Positions 1 to 6,251 of a stretch of DNA of 7,267 nucleotides are shown one piece after another. The DNA is from an uncultured Oscillibacter sp. (GTDB lineage: Bacteria; Bacillota; Clostridia; Oscillospirales; Oscillospiraceae), in contig UQMC01000103.1 of NCBI GenBank assembly GCA_900542115.1, positions 1 through 7,267 on the forward strand. Direction: 5' to 3'. Within the stretch, counting starts at the first letter, position 1; every line of letters begins with the position of its first letter. The notes beneath the pieces are model-generated. The model made no database searches, had not been told where the DNA came from, and saw only the letters and a list, made by a program, of their open reading frames with translations. The translations under genes were made by a program, and so were the position numbers.

Positions 1-6
1 TATACT
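1..6 (+). promoter_or_regulatory. Candidate -10 element of the mraZ/dcw promoter
   Basis: TATACT matches the sigma-A -10 consensus TATAAT at five of six positions. It lies just upstream of the MraZ-type operator repeats and about 95 bases before the mraZ start, so transcription would begin near position 12-14. The matching -35 box would fall outside the window, so the promoter cannot be confirmed. No better -10 candidate is visible between here and mraZ. Confidence 0.35.
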
Positions 7-18
7 CAGGGTACATGG

Positions 19-33
19 TGGGGAAAAGTGGGG
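19..33 (+). promoter_or_regulatory. Predicted MraZ operator: two TGGGG direct repeats
   Basis: TGGGG occurs at 19-23 and again at 29-33, separated by exactly five bases (AAAAG), a 10-bp period. MraZ proteins are known to bind tandem TGGGN repeats with 5-nt spacers upstream of their own gene and repress the dcw operon. The gene 70 bases downstream is mraZ, so autoregulation is the natural reading. A degenerate copy, AGGGT at 8-12, may precede the pair, but its spacing is 11 rather than 10. Confidence 0.65.
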
Positions 34-49
34 GTAATGTGCACACCTG

Positions 50-74
50 TGCCACAAAAAGCCACGATGACCCA
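50..74 (-). promoter_or_regulatory. Second, opposite-strand TGGSN repeat array (possible MraZ sites)
   Basis: Read on the minus strand, TGGGT (70-74), TGGCT (60-64) and TGGCA (50-54) follow one another at exact 10-bp spacing with 5-nt spacers. This is the geometry of the MraZ operator on the other strand. Only the first copy fits TGGGN strictly; the other two have C at the fourth position. A role in MraZ binding is inference. The tract lies between the two forward repeats and the ribosome binding site. Confidence 0.35.
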
Positions 75-84
75 AAAAGTAGGG

Positions 85-91
85 AAGGAGG
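85..91 (+). promoter_or_regulatory. Ribosome binding site that decides the mraZ start
   Basis: AAGGAGG is a near-perfect Shine-Dalgarno sequence. It lies 9 bases before GTG at 101, only 3 bases before TTG at 95, and 21 bases before ATG at 113. The spacing therefore favours GTG 101 as the mraZ initiation codon. Confidence 0.75.
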
Positions 92-100
92 GCATTGGCC

Positions 101-544
101 GTGACGAGACTCATGGGTAAGTCGAATAATACCATCGACTCCAAGGGGCGGCTGGTGATTCCCTCCAATATGCGGGAGGCGCTGGGCGATGTCTTCTACA
201 TCACCATCGGCGCTCAGCATTGCCTGACCATCTATCCCGAGGCCAAGTGGAACCAGATGTCCGAGGATATGGACGAGCTGCCCTATACCGAGGCCCGGGC
301 GCTGACGCTGCTGTATGCCAACGCGGTGCAGTGCGAGCCGGACGGTCAGGGCCGTGTGCTGATTCCCGCCGCCCTGCGGAGCTATGCGAATTTGAAAAAA
401 TCCGCCACCATTGTAGGTATGAACGCCTTTGCCGAGATCTGGGACACCGCCACATGGACGGAGCGGGAGCGCCAGATGCTGGAGGAGGACGATATGGCCG
501 CCGCCATGGACGCTCTGGCCCGGGCGCGGCGGAACCGGGGGTAA
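101..544 (+). CDS. mraZ: Transcriptional regulator MraZ
   Basis: MraZ is a ring-forming DNA-binding protein with two SpoVT/AbrB-like halves. It represses the dcw operon that it opens. The product is 147 residues, the usual family size. Each half shows the diagnostic signature: D13-x-K15-G16-R17 followed by LVIP in the N-terminal half, and D81-x-x-G84-R85 followed by VLIP in the C-terminal half. The C-terminus is a charged helix rich in Arg and Glu. GTG 101 is chosen because AAGGAGG lies 9 bases upstream; TTG 95 would add two residues and ATG 113 would remove four. Predicted operator repeats lie directly upstream, consistent with autoregulation. Being first in the cluster, 3 bases before rsmH, matches the conserved mraZ-mraW pair. 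Identity is near certain; only the start codon is open. Confidence 0.96.
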   Translation: MTRLMGKSNNTIDSKGRLVIPSNMREALGDVFYITIGAQHCLTIYPEAKWNQMSEDMDELPYTEARALTLLYANAVQCEPDGQGRVLIPAALRSYANLKKSATIVGMNAFAEIWDTATWTERERQMLEEDDMAAAMDALARARRNRG

Positions 545-547
545 GGC

Positions 548-1495
548 ATGGAATTTACCCATAAGCCGGTACTGCTTCAGGAATGTATCGAAGCATTGCG
601 AATCAAGTCGGAGGGCGTTTATGTGGACGGTACGCTGGGCCGTGCCGGTCATTCGAGGGAGATCGCAAAGCGCCTCACCACCGGACGGCTCATCTGCATC
701 GACCGGGATCAGGCCGCCATCGACGCAGCGCGGGAGCGACTCGCCCCATGGCTGGAGCGGGTGACGCTGGTCCACAGCAACTTCGACCGGGTGGGCGATA
801 TTTTGGACGAGCTGGGGATACCCGGCGCGGACGGAATGCTGTTCGACTTAGGCGTTTCCTCTCCGCAGTTGGATGATGCTTCCCGCGGCTTTTCCTATAT
901 GCATGACGCGCCGCTGGATATGCGGATGGACATTTCGGCGCCTCTGACCGCCTACGAGGTAGTAAACGGCTGGAGCTATGAGGAGCTGCGCAGAATATTG
1001 TTTGAATACGGCGAGGAGCGCTATGCCCCCGCCATTGCGAAAAAAATCGTACAGGCCCGGGAGACCGCGCCGATTGAAACCACGCTGGAGCTGGCGGAGC
1101 TGATTCGCTCCGCCATGCCCGCCGCCGCGCTGCGGGAAAAGCAGCACCCGGCCAAGCGGAGCTTTCAGGCTATCCGCATTGCGGTGAACGGCGAGCTGGA
1201 CGCGCTGCCGCCCATGCTCCACGGGGCCATTGACCACCTGAACCCCGGCGGCCGTTTGGCGGTCATCACGTTCCATTCCTTAGAGGACCGAATCGTGAAG
1301 CGCACGTTTCAGGAGGCCGCAAGAGGCTGCACCTGCCCGCCGGAGTTCCCGGTGTGCGTGTGCGGCAAGAAACCGAAAATAAAGCTCGTGACCCGGAAGC
1401 CCATCGTTTCCGGCAGCGAGGAATTAGAGGGAAACAGCCGCGCCCGTAGCGCAAAGCTCCGGGTGGCGGAAAAATGCGACGGGTTTGACCTGTGA
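548..1495 (+). CDS. rsmH: 16S rRNA (cytosine(1402)-N(4))-methyltransferase RsmH
   Basis: RsmH (MraW) uses S-adenosylmethionine to N4-methylate C1402 of 16S rRNA in the ribosomal decoding centre. At 315 residues it has the normal length. Visible motifs, in order, are: the N-terminal HKPVLLQE; the SAM-binding loop DGTLG (27-31) with GHS (34-36); the acidic strand end IDRD (51-54); DLGVSSPQLD (100-109), followed by RGFSY and PLDMRMD; FQAIRIAVN (206-214); and FHSLEDR (242-248). A four-cysteine cluster (C261, C263, C270, C272) precedes the basic C-terminus, as is common in Firmicutes RsmH. The ATG lies 3 bases after the mraZ stop with only a weak, poorly spaced ribosome site, so translation is probably coupled to mraZ. 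Nothing is missing or broken. Confidence 0.98.
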   Translation: MEFTHKPVLLQECIEALRIKSEGVYVDGTLGRAGHSREIAKRLTTGRLICIDRDQAAIDAARERLAPWLERVTLVHSNFDRVGDILDELGIPGADGMLFDLGVSSPQLDDASRGFSYMHDAPLDMRMDISAPLTAYEVVNGWSYEELRRILFEYGEERYAPAIAKKIVQARETAPIETTLELAELIRSAMPAAALREKQHPAKRSFQAIRIAVNGELDALPPMLHGAIDHLNPGGRLAVITFHSLEDRIVKRTFQEAARGCTCPPEFPVCVCGKKPKIKLVTRKPIVSGSEELEGNSRARSAKLRVAEKCDGFDL

Positions 1496-1545
1496 GGGAC
1501 AAGCCAAAGGAAGAATTTTGATTTTGACGGAAGGGAGGGCTCTGC

Positions 1546-2100
1546 ATGGCGTCCGCGGCAAAGGAGTACCGCTACGCGCACCGGGAGTTTAGCACGCAGG
1601 GTAATTTGGCCCGGGATCTGGACTGGGCGGTGCGGGAGCGGGAGCTGAACCATGCCGGTGAAGCCCCCCGTCACGAGGCGCAGGCAGCCCCCAAAATCCG
1701 TCGGGAGCAGGCGTTGGTCCGGGAGCGGCAGCCCGTTCCTGTATTAACGGTGGTGGAAGTCATGGCCGTGATCGCCGCGGCGGTGCTCTTGCTTTTAAGC
1801 TATGTGCAGCTGACCACGCTGGCGGCGGACACCGTGACGCTGAAAAGCCAGCTGACCACGCTTCAGGCGGAAAATGTCAGCCTGACAGCACAGCATGAGC
1901 AGATGTTCGACATGGCCACTGTAAAAGAGGTGGCCTCTGCGGCGGGAATGTCCAAGCCCAGCCGATCCCAGATCACCTATCTGGACCTTGCCAGTGAGGA
2001 CAGTGCAACGGTCTACCAGACGGAGGAGCCCAGCGTTCTTAGCCGCCTTCTGACCTCCCTGCACCATGGCATCTATGCGGCGGTGGAATATTTTGACTGA
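1546..2100 (+). CDS. ftsL: FtsL/DivIC-like septum formation protein
   Basis: This is a predicted single-pass membrane protein of the divisome, in the position always held by ftsL between rsmH and the class B PBP gene. FtsL partners DivIC/FtsB and helps activate the septal synthase. The 184-residue product has a long charged cytoplasmic N-terminus (1-65), one transmembrane helix (about 66-87), and a heptad-like coiled coil (about 90-120). It then has VKEVASAAGMSKPSRSQITYLDL (126-148, quoted in part: A130 to P138), the FtsL/DivIC-type juncture. An amphipathic tail ends in a Tyr-Phe-Asp. The sequence family is poorly conserved, so assignment rests on topology, this motif and context. The ATG is supported by GGAAGGGAGGG at 1529-1539, 6 bases upstream. 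A 50-base gap separates it from rsmH. DivIC is the main alternative. Confidence 0.85.
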   Translation: MASAAKEYRYAHREFSTQGNLARDLDWAVRERELNHAGEAPRHEAQAAPKIRREQALVRERQPVPVLTVVEVMAVIAAAVLLLLSYVQLTTLAADTVTLKSQLTTLQAENVSLTAQHEQMFDMATVKEVASAAGMSKPSRSQITYLDLASEDSATVYQTEEPSVLSRLLTSLHHGIYAAVEYFD

Positions 2101-2125
2101 TCGGACAATAGGGTAAAACACAGCG

Positions 2126-2160
2126 GGGAGTGAGAAGCGCGCCTTCTCGCTCCCTTGTTT
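2126..2160 (+). terminator. Hairpin with T-rich tail between ftsL and the PBP gene
   Basis: Positions 2126-2137 pair with 2143-2154 over 12 base pairs, one of them a G-U wobble (2131/2149), around the 5-base loop CGCGC. The stem is followed by TTGTTT and a further pyrimidine-rich run. This is the form of an intrinsic terminator, though the T-run is interrupted by G and C. It lies inside an apparently continuous operon, and no promoter is visible in the 37 bases between it and the ribosome site of the next gene. Partial termination (attenuation) or an mRNA processing or stability element is therefore more likely than a full stop. Confidence 0.65.
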
Positions 2161-2197
2161 CCTGTTTTCCTGAAGGGCACCTGAAAGGAGATACTCA

Positions 2198-4630
2198 ATG
2201 GCAATTCATCCCCGGAGAAAAAGCGATGCGGCCCGGCGGGCCAACCAGATCGTCCGCAGCCGGACGGTTCTGGTCATGCTGCTTTTAGGGATCATGACCT
2301 TTGCGGCGCTATTTTGGCGGCTGTATGATCTGCAGATTCGCCAGCACGCGGAGCTGCAGGAAAAGGCCATCAGCCAGCAGACCCGCAGCGCTGTGGTCAG
2401 CGCGTCTCGGGGAACCATCTATGACCGCAACCTCAATACACTGGCCATTTCCGCCACGGCGGAAACGGTGCTCGTCTCCCCGCTGGACATCGAAAAGTCC
2501 GTGGAGAGCCAGAAGGAGGAGCAGGCGAAGGCGGCGCAGAAGGCCGCGGACAAGGGGCAGGACTATACCCCGCCTGTTCTGCGGGACCAGAGCTATATTG
2601 CCCGGGGCCTGAGTCGGATTCTGGGGCTGGAGCAGGGCACCATTGAGGAAAGAATGGAAAAGACGAACTCCCAGTACGAGATTTTGAAGAAAAAAACAGA
2701 CCAGACCATTTCCGATGAGGTGCGCCGCTTCATTAACGGTGAGATCGACCCTGAGGGGAACGAGGTCCCCGAAAAGCAGCGGGTGAAGCTCCGGGGCGTC
2801 TGGCTCCAGCCGGATTCCAAGCGGTACTATCTCTACAGCTCACTGGCCTCCGGCGTGATAGGCTTTGTCAACGGCGATGGTATCGGCAGCGTGGGCCTTG
2901 AGGTAAAATATGATGATACCCTCACCGGCACGGCGGGCTATACCATCAGCGCCCGAAACGCATCGGGGTCTGAGCTCCTTTACAACTACGAGCAATATTA
3001 CGATGCTGAGAACGGCCACAGCCTTGTGCTGACGCTGGATGCCAACGTGCAGCTCAGCCTTGAAAACGGGCTGGAGAATATGCTGAAAAAGTATGACGCC
3101 AAAAACGGCGGCACCGGCATCGTCATGGATGTCAATACCGGCGCCATCATCGCCATGGCGTCCTATCCCAACTATGACCTGAACGATTACGGCACGATTT
3201 TTGACGCGGCGCTGCAAAAAAAGCTGGACGCGGATTTGGAGAAGATTGACGCCAACCGCTCTACCTATGAATCTGAGGAGGCGTATGCTGATGCCCGGGC
3301 CAAGGCCATCAACAGCGCCATGCAGAGCCAGTGGCGCAATAAGTGCATCGACTCCACCTATGAGCCTGGCTCCACCTTCAAGCCCATTACGCTGGCGGCG
3401 GCGCTGGAGGAGGGCAAGGTTTCCAAAAGCTCCACGTTCTACTGCGGCGGCTACACTACAGTTCCGGGCTGGAGCGACCGTATCTGGTGCTCCAACCACA
3501 GCGGTCACGGCCAGCAGACGCTGATCGAGGCCGTGGGCCATTCCTGCAACCCGGCATTTATCAAAATGGGCCTTTCCATCGGCACAGAGACCTATTATAA
3601 ATACCTGAAGTCCTTCGGACTGATGGATAAGACCGGCATCGACATGATCGGCGAGGTGAAGGGCCTGTTCGTTGACGAGGATTACTTCAACTCTCAGGTG
3701 GTGTCGCTGGCCTCCTACTCCTTCGGCCAGACCTTCAACGTGACGCCCATCGAGCTGATCCGGGCGCAGGCGGCCTGCGTCAACGGCGGCTATCTCTACG
3801 AGCCCTACATCGTCGATCAGGTGTTGGATGAGGACGGCAATGTGCTTTCCCAGCACGATACCACGCCAGTGCGGCAGGTCATCAGCGAGGAGACCTCCGC
3901 CATTGTCCGGGAGGCGCTGGAATACGTGGTGTCCTCCGGCAGCGGCAAGAACGGACAGGTGGCGGGCTACCGCATCGGCGGCAAGACCGGTACCGCCGAT
4001 AAGACCGGCACCAGAAAGACCACCCGCGAGGTGGTGGTGTCCTTCATGTGCTTTGCCCCGGCGGACGATCCCCAGTACATCATGCTTTTGACTATGGATA
4101 CCCCCAGCCGGAACACCGGTACGGCTGTGTACGGCGGTACCATGGTGGCCCCTACGGCAAGCCAGATCATGGGTGAGATTCTGCCCGCCCTCGGTATTGA
4201 ACCGGATTATTCCGCAGAAGAATTGTCCGGCGCTGATGCCGCCGTGCCCTACGTGGTGGGGAAGACAGCGGAGGAGGCCAAGGCGGCGCTGAAATCCGCG
4301 GGCTTCACCTATCGGACGGTAGGCAGCGGCGAGACCGTGACGGACCAGACCCCTGCCGGCGGCGCTATCGTACCTAACAACGCCTCGGTGGTGCTCTACT
4401 TGGGGGCGGAAAAGTCGGATACGCCCAGCACAGTGCCGGATGTGACCGGCAAGACGCCCACAGAGGCCAACAAGGCCCTGACCAACGCGGGGCTCATTAT
4501 GAAGGTAGCCGGCGCTACCTCTGCCAGCGGGGGCAGCGTGACTGCCATTTCTCAGAACGCGGAGGCGGGGAGCCAGCTTCCGGCGGGCAGTGTGGTCACG
4601 GTCCGCTTCGGTGTCCGCACAACGGACTAA
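2198..4630 (+). CDS. ftsI: Class B penicillin-binding protein, PASTA-tailed (FtsI/PbpB/SpoVD type)
   Basis: This is a membrane-anchored D,D-transpeptidase that cross-links septal (or spore) peptidoglycan outside the membrane. The 810-residue product has a basic N-terminus, one signal-anchor helix (about 22-42), a PBP dimerisation domain starting near RGTIYDRN (71-78), and a transpeptidase domain. The catalytic motifs are all intact: STFK (392-395, nucleophile S392), SCN (449-451) and KTG (596-598). Two PASTA domains follow at about 682-738 and 744-807. It is longer than B. subtilis SpoVD or Pbp2B. Much of the excess is a charged insert at about 331-378, just before SxxK, and a Lys/Glu-rich stretch at about 98-130. 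The ATG has AAAGGAG at 2184-2190, 7 bases upstream. Context beside ftsL and two PASTA domains favour the division enzyme (Pbp2B/FtsI), but SpoVD cannot be excluded because it is the only such gene here. Confidence 0.93.
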   Translation: MAIHPRRKSDAARRANQIVRSRTVLVMLLLGIMTFAALFWRLYDLQIRQHAELQEKAISQQTRSAVVSASRGTIYDRNLNTLAISATAETVLVSPLDIEKSVESQKEEQAKAAQKAADKGQDYTPPVLRDQSYIARGLSRILGLEQGTIEERMEKTNSQYEILKKKTDQTISDEVRRFINGEIDPEGNEVPEKQRVKLRGVWLQPDSKRYYLYSSLASGVIGFVNGDGIGSVGLEVKYDDTLTGTAGYTISARNASGSELLYNYEQYYDAENGHSLVLTLDANVQLSLENGLENMLKKYDAKNGGTGIVMDVNTGAIIAMASYPNYDLNDYGTIFDAALQKKLDADLEKIDANRSTYESEEAYADARAKAINSAMQSQWRNKCIDSTYEPGSTFKPITLAAALEEGKVSKSSTFYCGGYTTVPGWSDRIWCSNHSGHGQQTLIEAVGHSCNPAFIKMGLSIGTETYYKYLKSFGLMDKTGIDMIGEVKGLFVDEDYFNSQVVSLASYSFGQTFNVTPIELIRAQAACVNGGYLYEPYIVDQVLDEDGNVLSQHDTTPVRQVISEETSAIVREALEYVVSSGSGKNGQVAGYRIGGKTGTADKTGTRKTTREVVVSFMCFAPADDPQYIMLLTMDTPSRNTGTAVYGGTMVAPTASQIMGEILPALGIEPDYSAEELSGADAAVPYVVGKTAEEAKAALKSAGFTYRTVGSGETVTDQTPAGGAIVPNNASVVLYLGAEKSDTPSTVPDVTGKTPTEANKALTNAGLIMKVAGATSASGGSVTAISQNAEAGSQLPAGSVVTVRFGVRTTD

Positions 4631-4633
4631 TAC

Positions 4634-4653
4634 GCGCTTTGAGCGCACCTTTT
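4634..4653 (+). terminator. Weak hairpin after the PBP gene
   Basis: GCGCT (4634-4638) pairs with AGCGC (4642-4646) around a 3-base loop. ACC and four T residues follow. The stem is only 5 bp, so termination would be leaky at best. It begins 3 bases after the PBP stop codon, in the longest non-coding gap of the window. Confidence 0.3.
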
Positions 4654-4697
4654 GCCAGATTTACGGCACGATTCACGGTATGCTTCCGCTAAAAAGC

Positions 4698-4706
4698 TGA
4701 TAGAAT
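4698..4706 (+). promoter_or_regulatory. Candidate extended -10 promoter for murE
   Basis: TGATAGAAT fits the extended -10 form TGnTATAAT, with one mismatch in the hexamer. Transcription would start at about 4713, roughly 33 bases before the murE ATG. No convincing -35 box lies 16-18 bases upstream, which extended -10 promoters can tolerate. The 115-base gap around it is unusually long for this cluster, and its AT-rich stretch contrasts with the GC-rich genes. This is a prediction only. Confidence 0.35.
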
Positions 4707-4732
4707 ACTTACGATGAAATCACCTTGAAACT

Positions 4733-4737
4733 GGAGG
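4733..4737 (+). promoter_or_regulatory. Ribosome binding site that decides the murE start
   Basis: GGAGG lies 8 bases before ATG 4746. The in-frame TTG at 4725 is upstream of this site and has no comparable site of its own, so the longer reading of murE is not supported. Confidence 0.75.
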
Positions 4738-4745
4738 ATATCAAT

Positions 4746-6194
4746 ATGAAACTGCGGGAACTGCTCTCCGGTGTCTCTGTGCTTGCGTGCACGGCAGATA
4801 TGGAAATGGAAATCAGCGGCGTCAGCTACGATTCAAGAAGCGTGCGCCCTGGCGATCTGTTTGTGGCCATGACCGGCTTTGCGGTGGACGGACACAAATT
4901 CATTGCCGCGGCACAGGAAAAGGGCGCGGCGGCGGTGCTGTGCCAAAAGGAGCCGGGGGGGACGCTGCCGTATGTGCGGACAGAGGATTCTCGCCGCGCA
5001 CTGGCAATCGTCGGGGCCAACTGGTTCGGCCATCCCGCTAAGGAAATGACCATGGTGGCCGTGACCGGCACCTGCGGCAAGACCACTACCACGTATTTGC
5101 TGAAGGCAATTTTAGAGCAGGCGGCAGGGGCCAAGGTGGGTCTTATCGGCACCAACCAGAATATGATCGGCAACGCGGCGCTTCCAACGGACCGTACCAC
5201 GCCGGAATCCTTTGAGGTCCAGAAGCTGTTCCGGGAAATGGCGGACGCCGGGTGCACCCATGTGGTGATGGAGACGTCTTCTCACGCGCTGTATCTGGAC
5301 CGGGTCTACGGCGTGCACTACGATGTGGGCGTGTTCACCAATCTGACGCAGGATCATCTGGATTTCCATAAGACCATGGAAAGCTACTGCGATGCCAAGG
5401 CAATTTTGTTCCGGAACTGCAGTGTCGGCGTGGTGAACGCCGATGACCCGTGGACGCCCCGGCTGCTGAAGGATGCGGCCTGTAGGGTGATGACCTACGC
5501 AGAACGGGCGGAAGCGGACCTTCGGGCGGAGCATATCGCTCTTTCCGCTGACGGAATCGCCTTTGACGCCGTGACCGAAACGGAGCGGGTGCCTGTTCGG
5601 GTGCACATCCCCGGCGGCTTTATGGTGTATAATACGCTGGATGTGCTGGGTGCGGCGCTGGCGCTGGGAATCCCACTGAAGGACAGCGCCGCCGTGCTGG
5701 CAGGCGTCCCCCATGTGCAGGGGCGGGTGGAGGTCATTCCCACGCCTGGAAAGGATTATACGATTCTCATTGACTACGCCCACACGCCGGACAGCATGGT
5801 CAACGTCCTGCGGACAGTGAAGGAGTTTGCCAAGGGCCGCACCGTAGCGGTGTTCGGCTGCGGCGGCGACCGGGACCGGACGAAGCGACCTCTGATGGGA
5901 AAGGCTGCGGCGGACTGGTCGGATTTTGCTGTGGTTACCACCGACAATCCACGGACGGAGCAGCCGGAGGCTATTATCGAGGAGATTCTGCCGGGCTTTG
6001 CCGGCAGTGCAACGCCCTATCAGGTGGTGGTGGACCGGGTGGAGGCCATCCACTGGGCCATGGACCATGCACAGAAGGAGGACGTCATCGTTCTGTGCGG
6101 CAAGGGTCATGAGACCTATCAGGAGATCAACCATAAGAAGTACCACATGGATGAGCGGGAGATCGTGGCCGATTATCTGAAAAGCGGACATTGA
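4746..6194 (+). CDS. murE: UDP-N-acetylmuramoyl-L-alanyl-D-glutamate--2,6-diaminopimelate ligase MurE
   Basis: MurE is a cytoplasmic Mur ligase that uses ATP to add the third residue to UDP-MurNAc-L-Ala-D-Glu in peptidoglycan precursor synthesis. The 482-residue product is of normal length and has all three Mur domains. The N-terminal UDP-binding domain includes SYDSRSVRPGDLFVA (27-41). The central ATPase has the P-loop GTCGKTTT (108-115), TNLTQDHLDFH (198-208) and the lysine expected to be carbamylated, K218 in YCDAKAILF. The C-terminal domain has YAHTPDS (344-350), GCGGDRDRTKRP (371-382) and CGKGHETYQE (451-460). DNPR at 400-403 is the known signature for meso-diaminopimelate rather than lysine. 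ATG 4746 is chosen from its Shine-Dalgarno. murF does not follow; mraY does, after 57 bases. Substrate choice is inferred from the motif. Confidence 0.97.
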   Translation: MKLRELLSGVSVLACTADMEMEISGVSYDSRSVRPGDLFVAMTGFAVDGHKFIAAAQEKGAAAVLCQKEPGGTLPYVRTEDSRRALAIVGANWFGHPAKEMTMVAVTGTCGKTTTTYLLKAILEQAAGAKVGLIGTNQNMIGNAALPTDRTTPESFEVQKLFREMADAGCTHVVMETSSHALYLDRVYGVHYDVGVFTNLTQDHLDFHKTMESYCDAKAILFRNCSVGVVNADDPWTPRLLKDAACRVMTYAERAEADLRAEHIALSADGIAFDAVTETERVPVRVHIPGGFMVYNTLDVLGAALALGIPLKDSAAVLAGVPHVQGRVEVIPTPGKDYTILIDYAHTPDSMVNVLRTVKEFAKGRTVAVFGCGGDRDRTKRPLMGKAAADWSDFAVVTTDNPRTEQPEAIIEEILPGFAGSATPYQVVVDRVEAIHWAMDHAQKEDVIVLCGKGHETYQEINHKKYHMDEREIVADYLKSGH

Positions 6195-6251
6195 GCCGCC
6201 GCAAGAAAAGAAAGAAAACAGACCGCCTGCGGGACGGTAAGAGGAGAAAGC

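Noticed and set aside
38..52. TGTGCACA palindrome followed by TGTGC, a possible small hairpin or operator
   Set aside because: The arms are 4-5 bp with a loop of 2-4 bases, too small to support a structured RNA, and no known regulator motif matches. It may simply lie between the two repeat arrays.
4503..4520. Perfect 7-bp inverted repeat AGGTAGC...GCTACCT with a 4-base loop
   Set aside because: It lies within the coding sequence of the second PASTA domain, has no T-run, and is a kind of short hairpin expected by chance in GC-rich DNA.
2840..4648. Very long open frame on the minus strand opposite the PBP gene
   Set aside because: It is a by-product of GC-rich codon use in the PBP gene. The protein is His/Gly/Arg-rich, with no recognisable domain, while the + strand carries intact catalytic motifs over the same bases.
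5112..6191. Long minus-strand open frame opposite murE
   Set aside because: It is the same shadow effect: composition is odd, no family motif is visible, and murE is complete and conserved on the other strand.
6222..6238. Small bulged hairpin just before the mraY ribosome site
   Set aside because: It has only about six pairs with a bulge and no T-run; there is no sign of a riboswitch or terminator.
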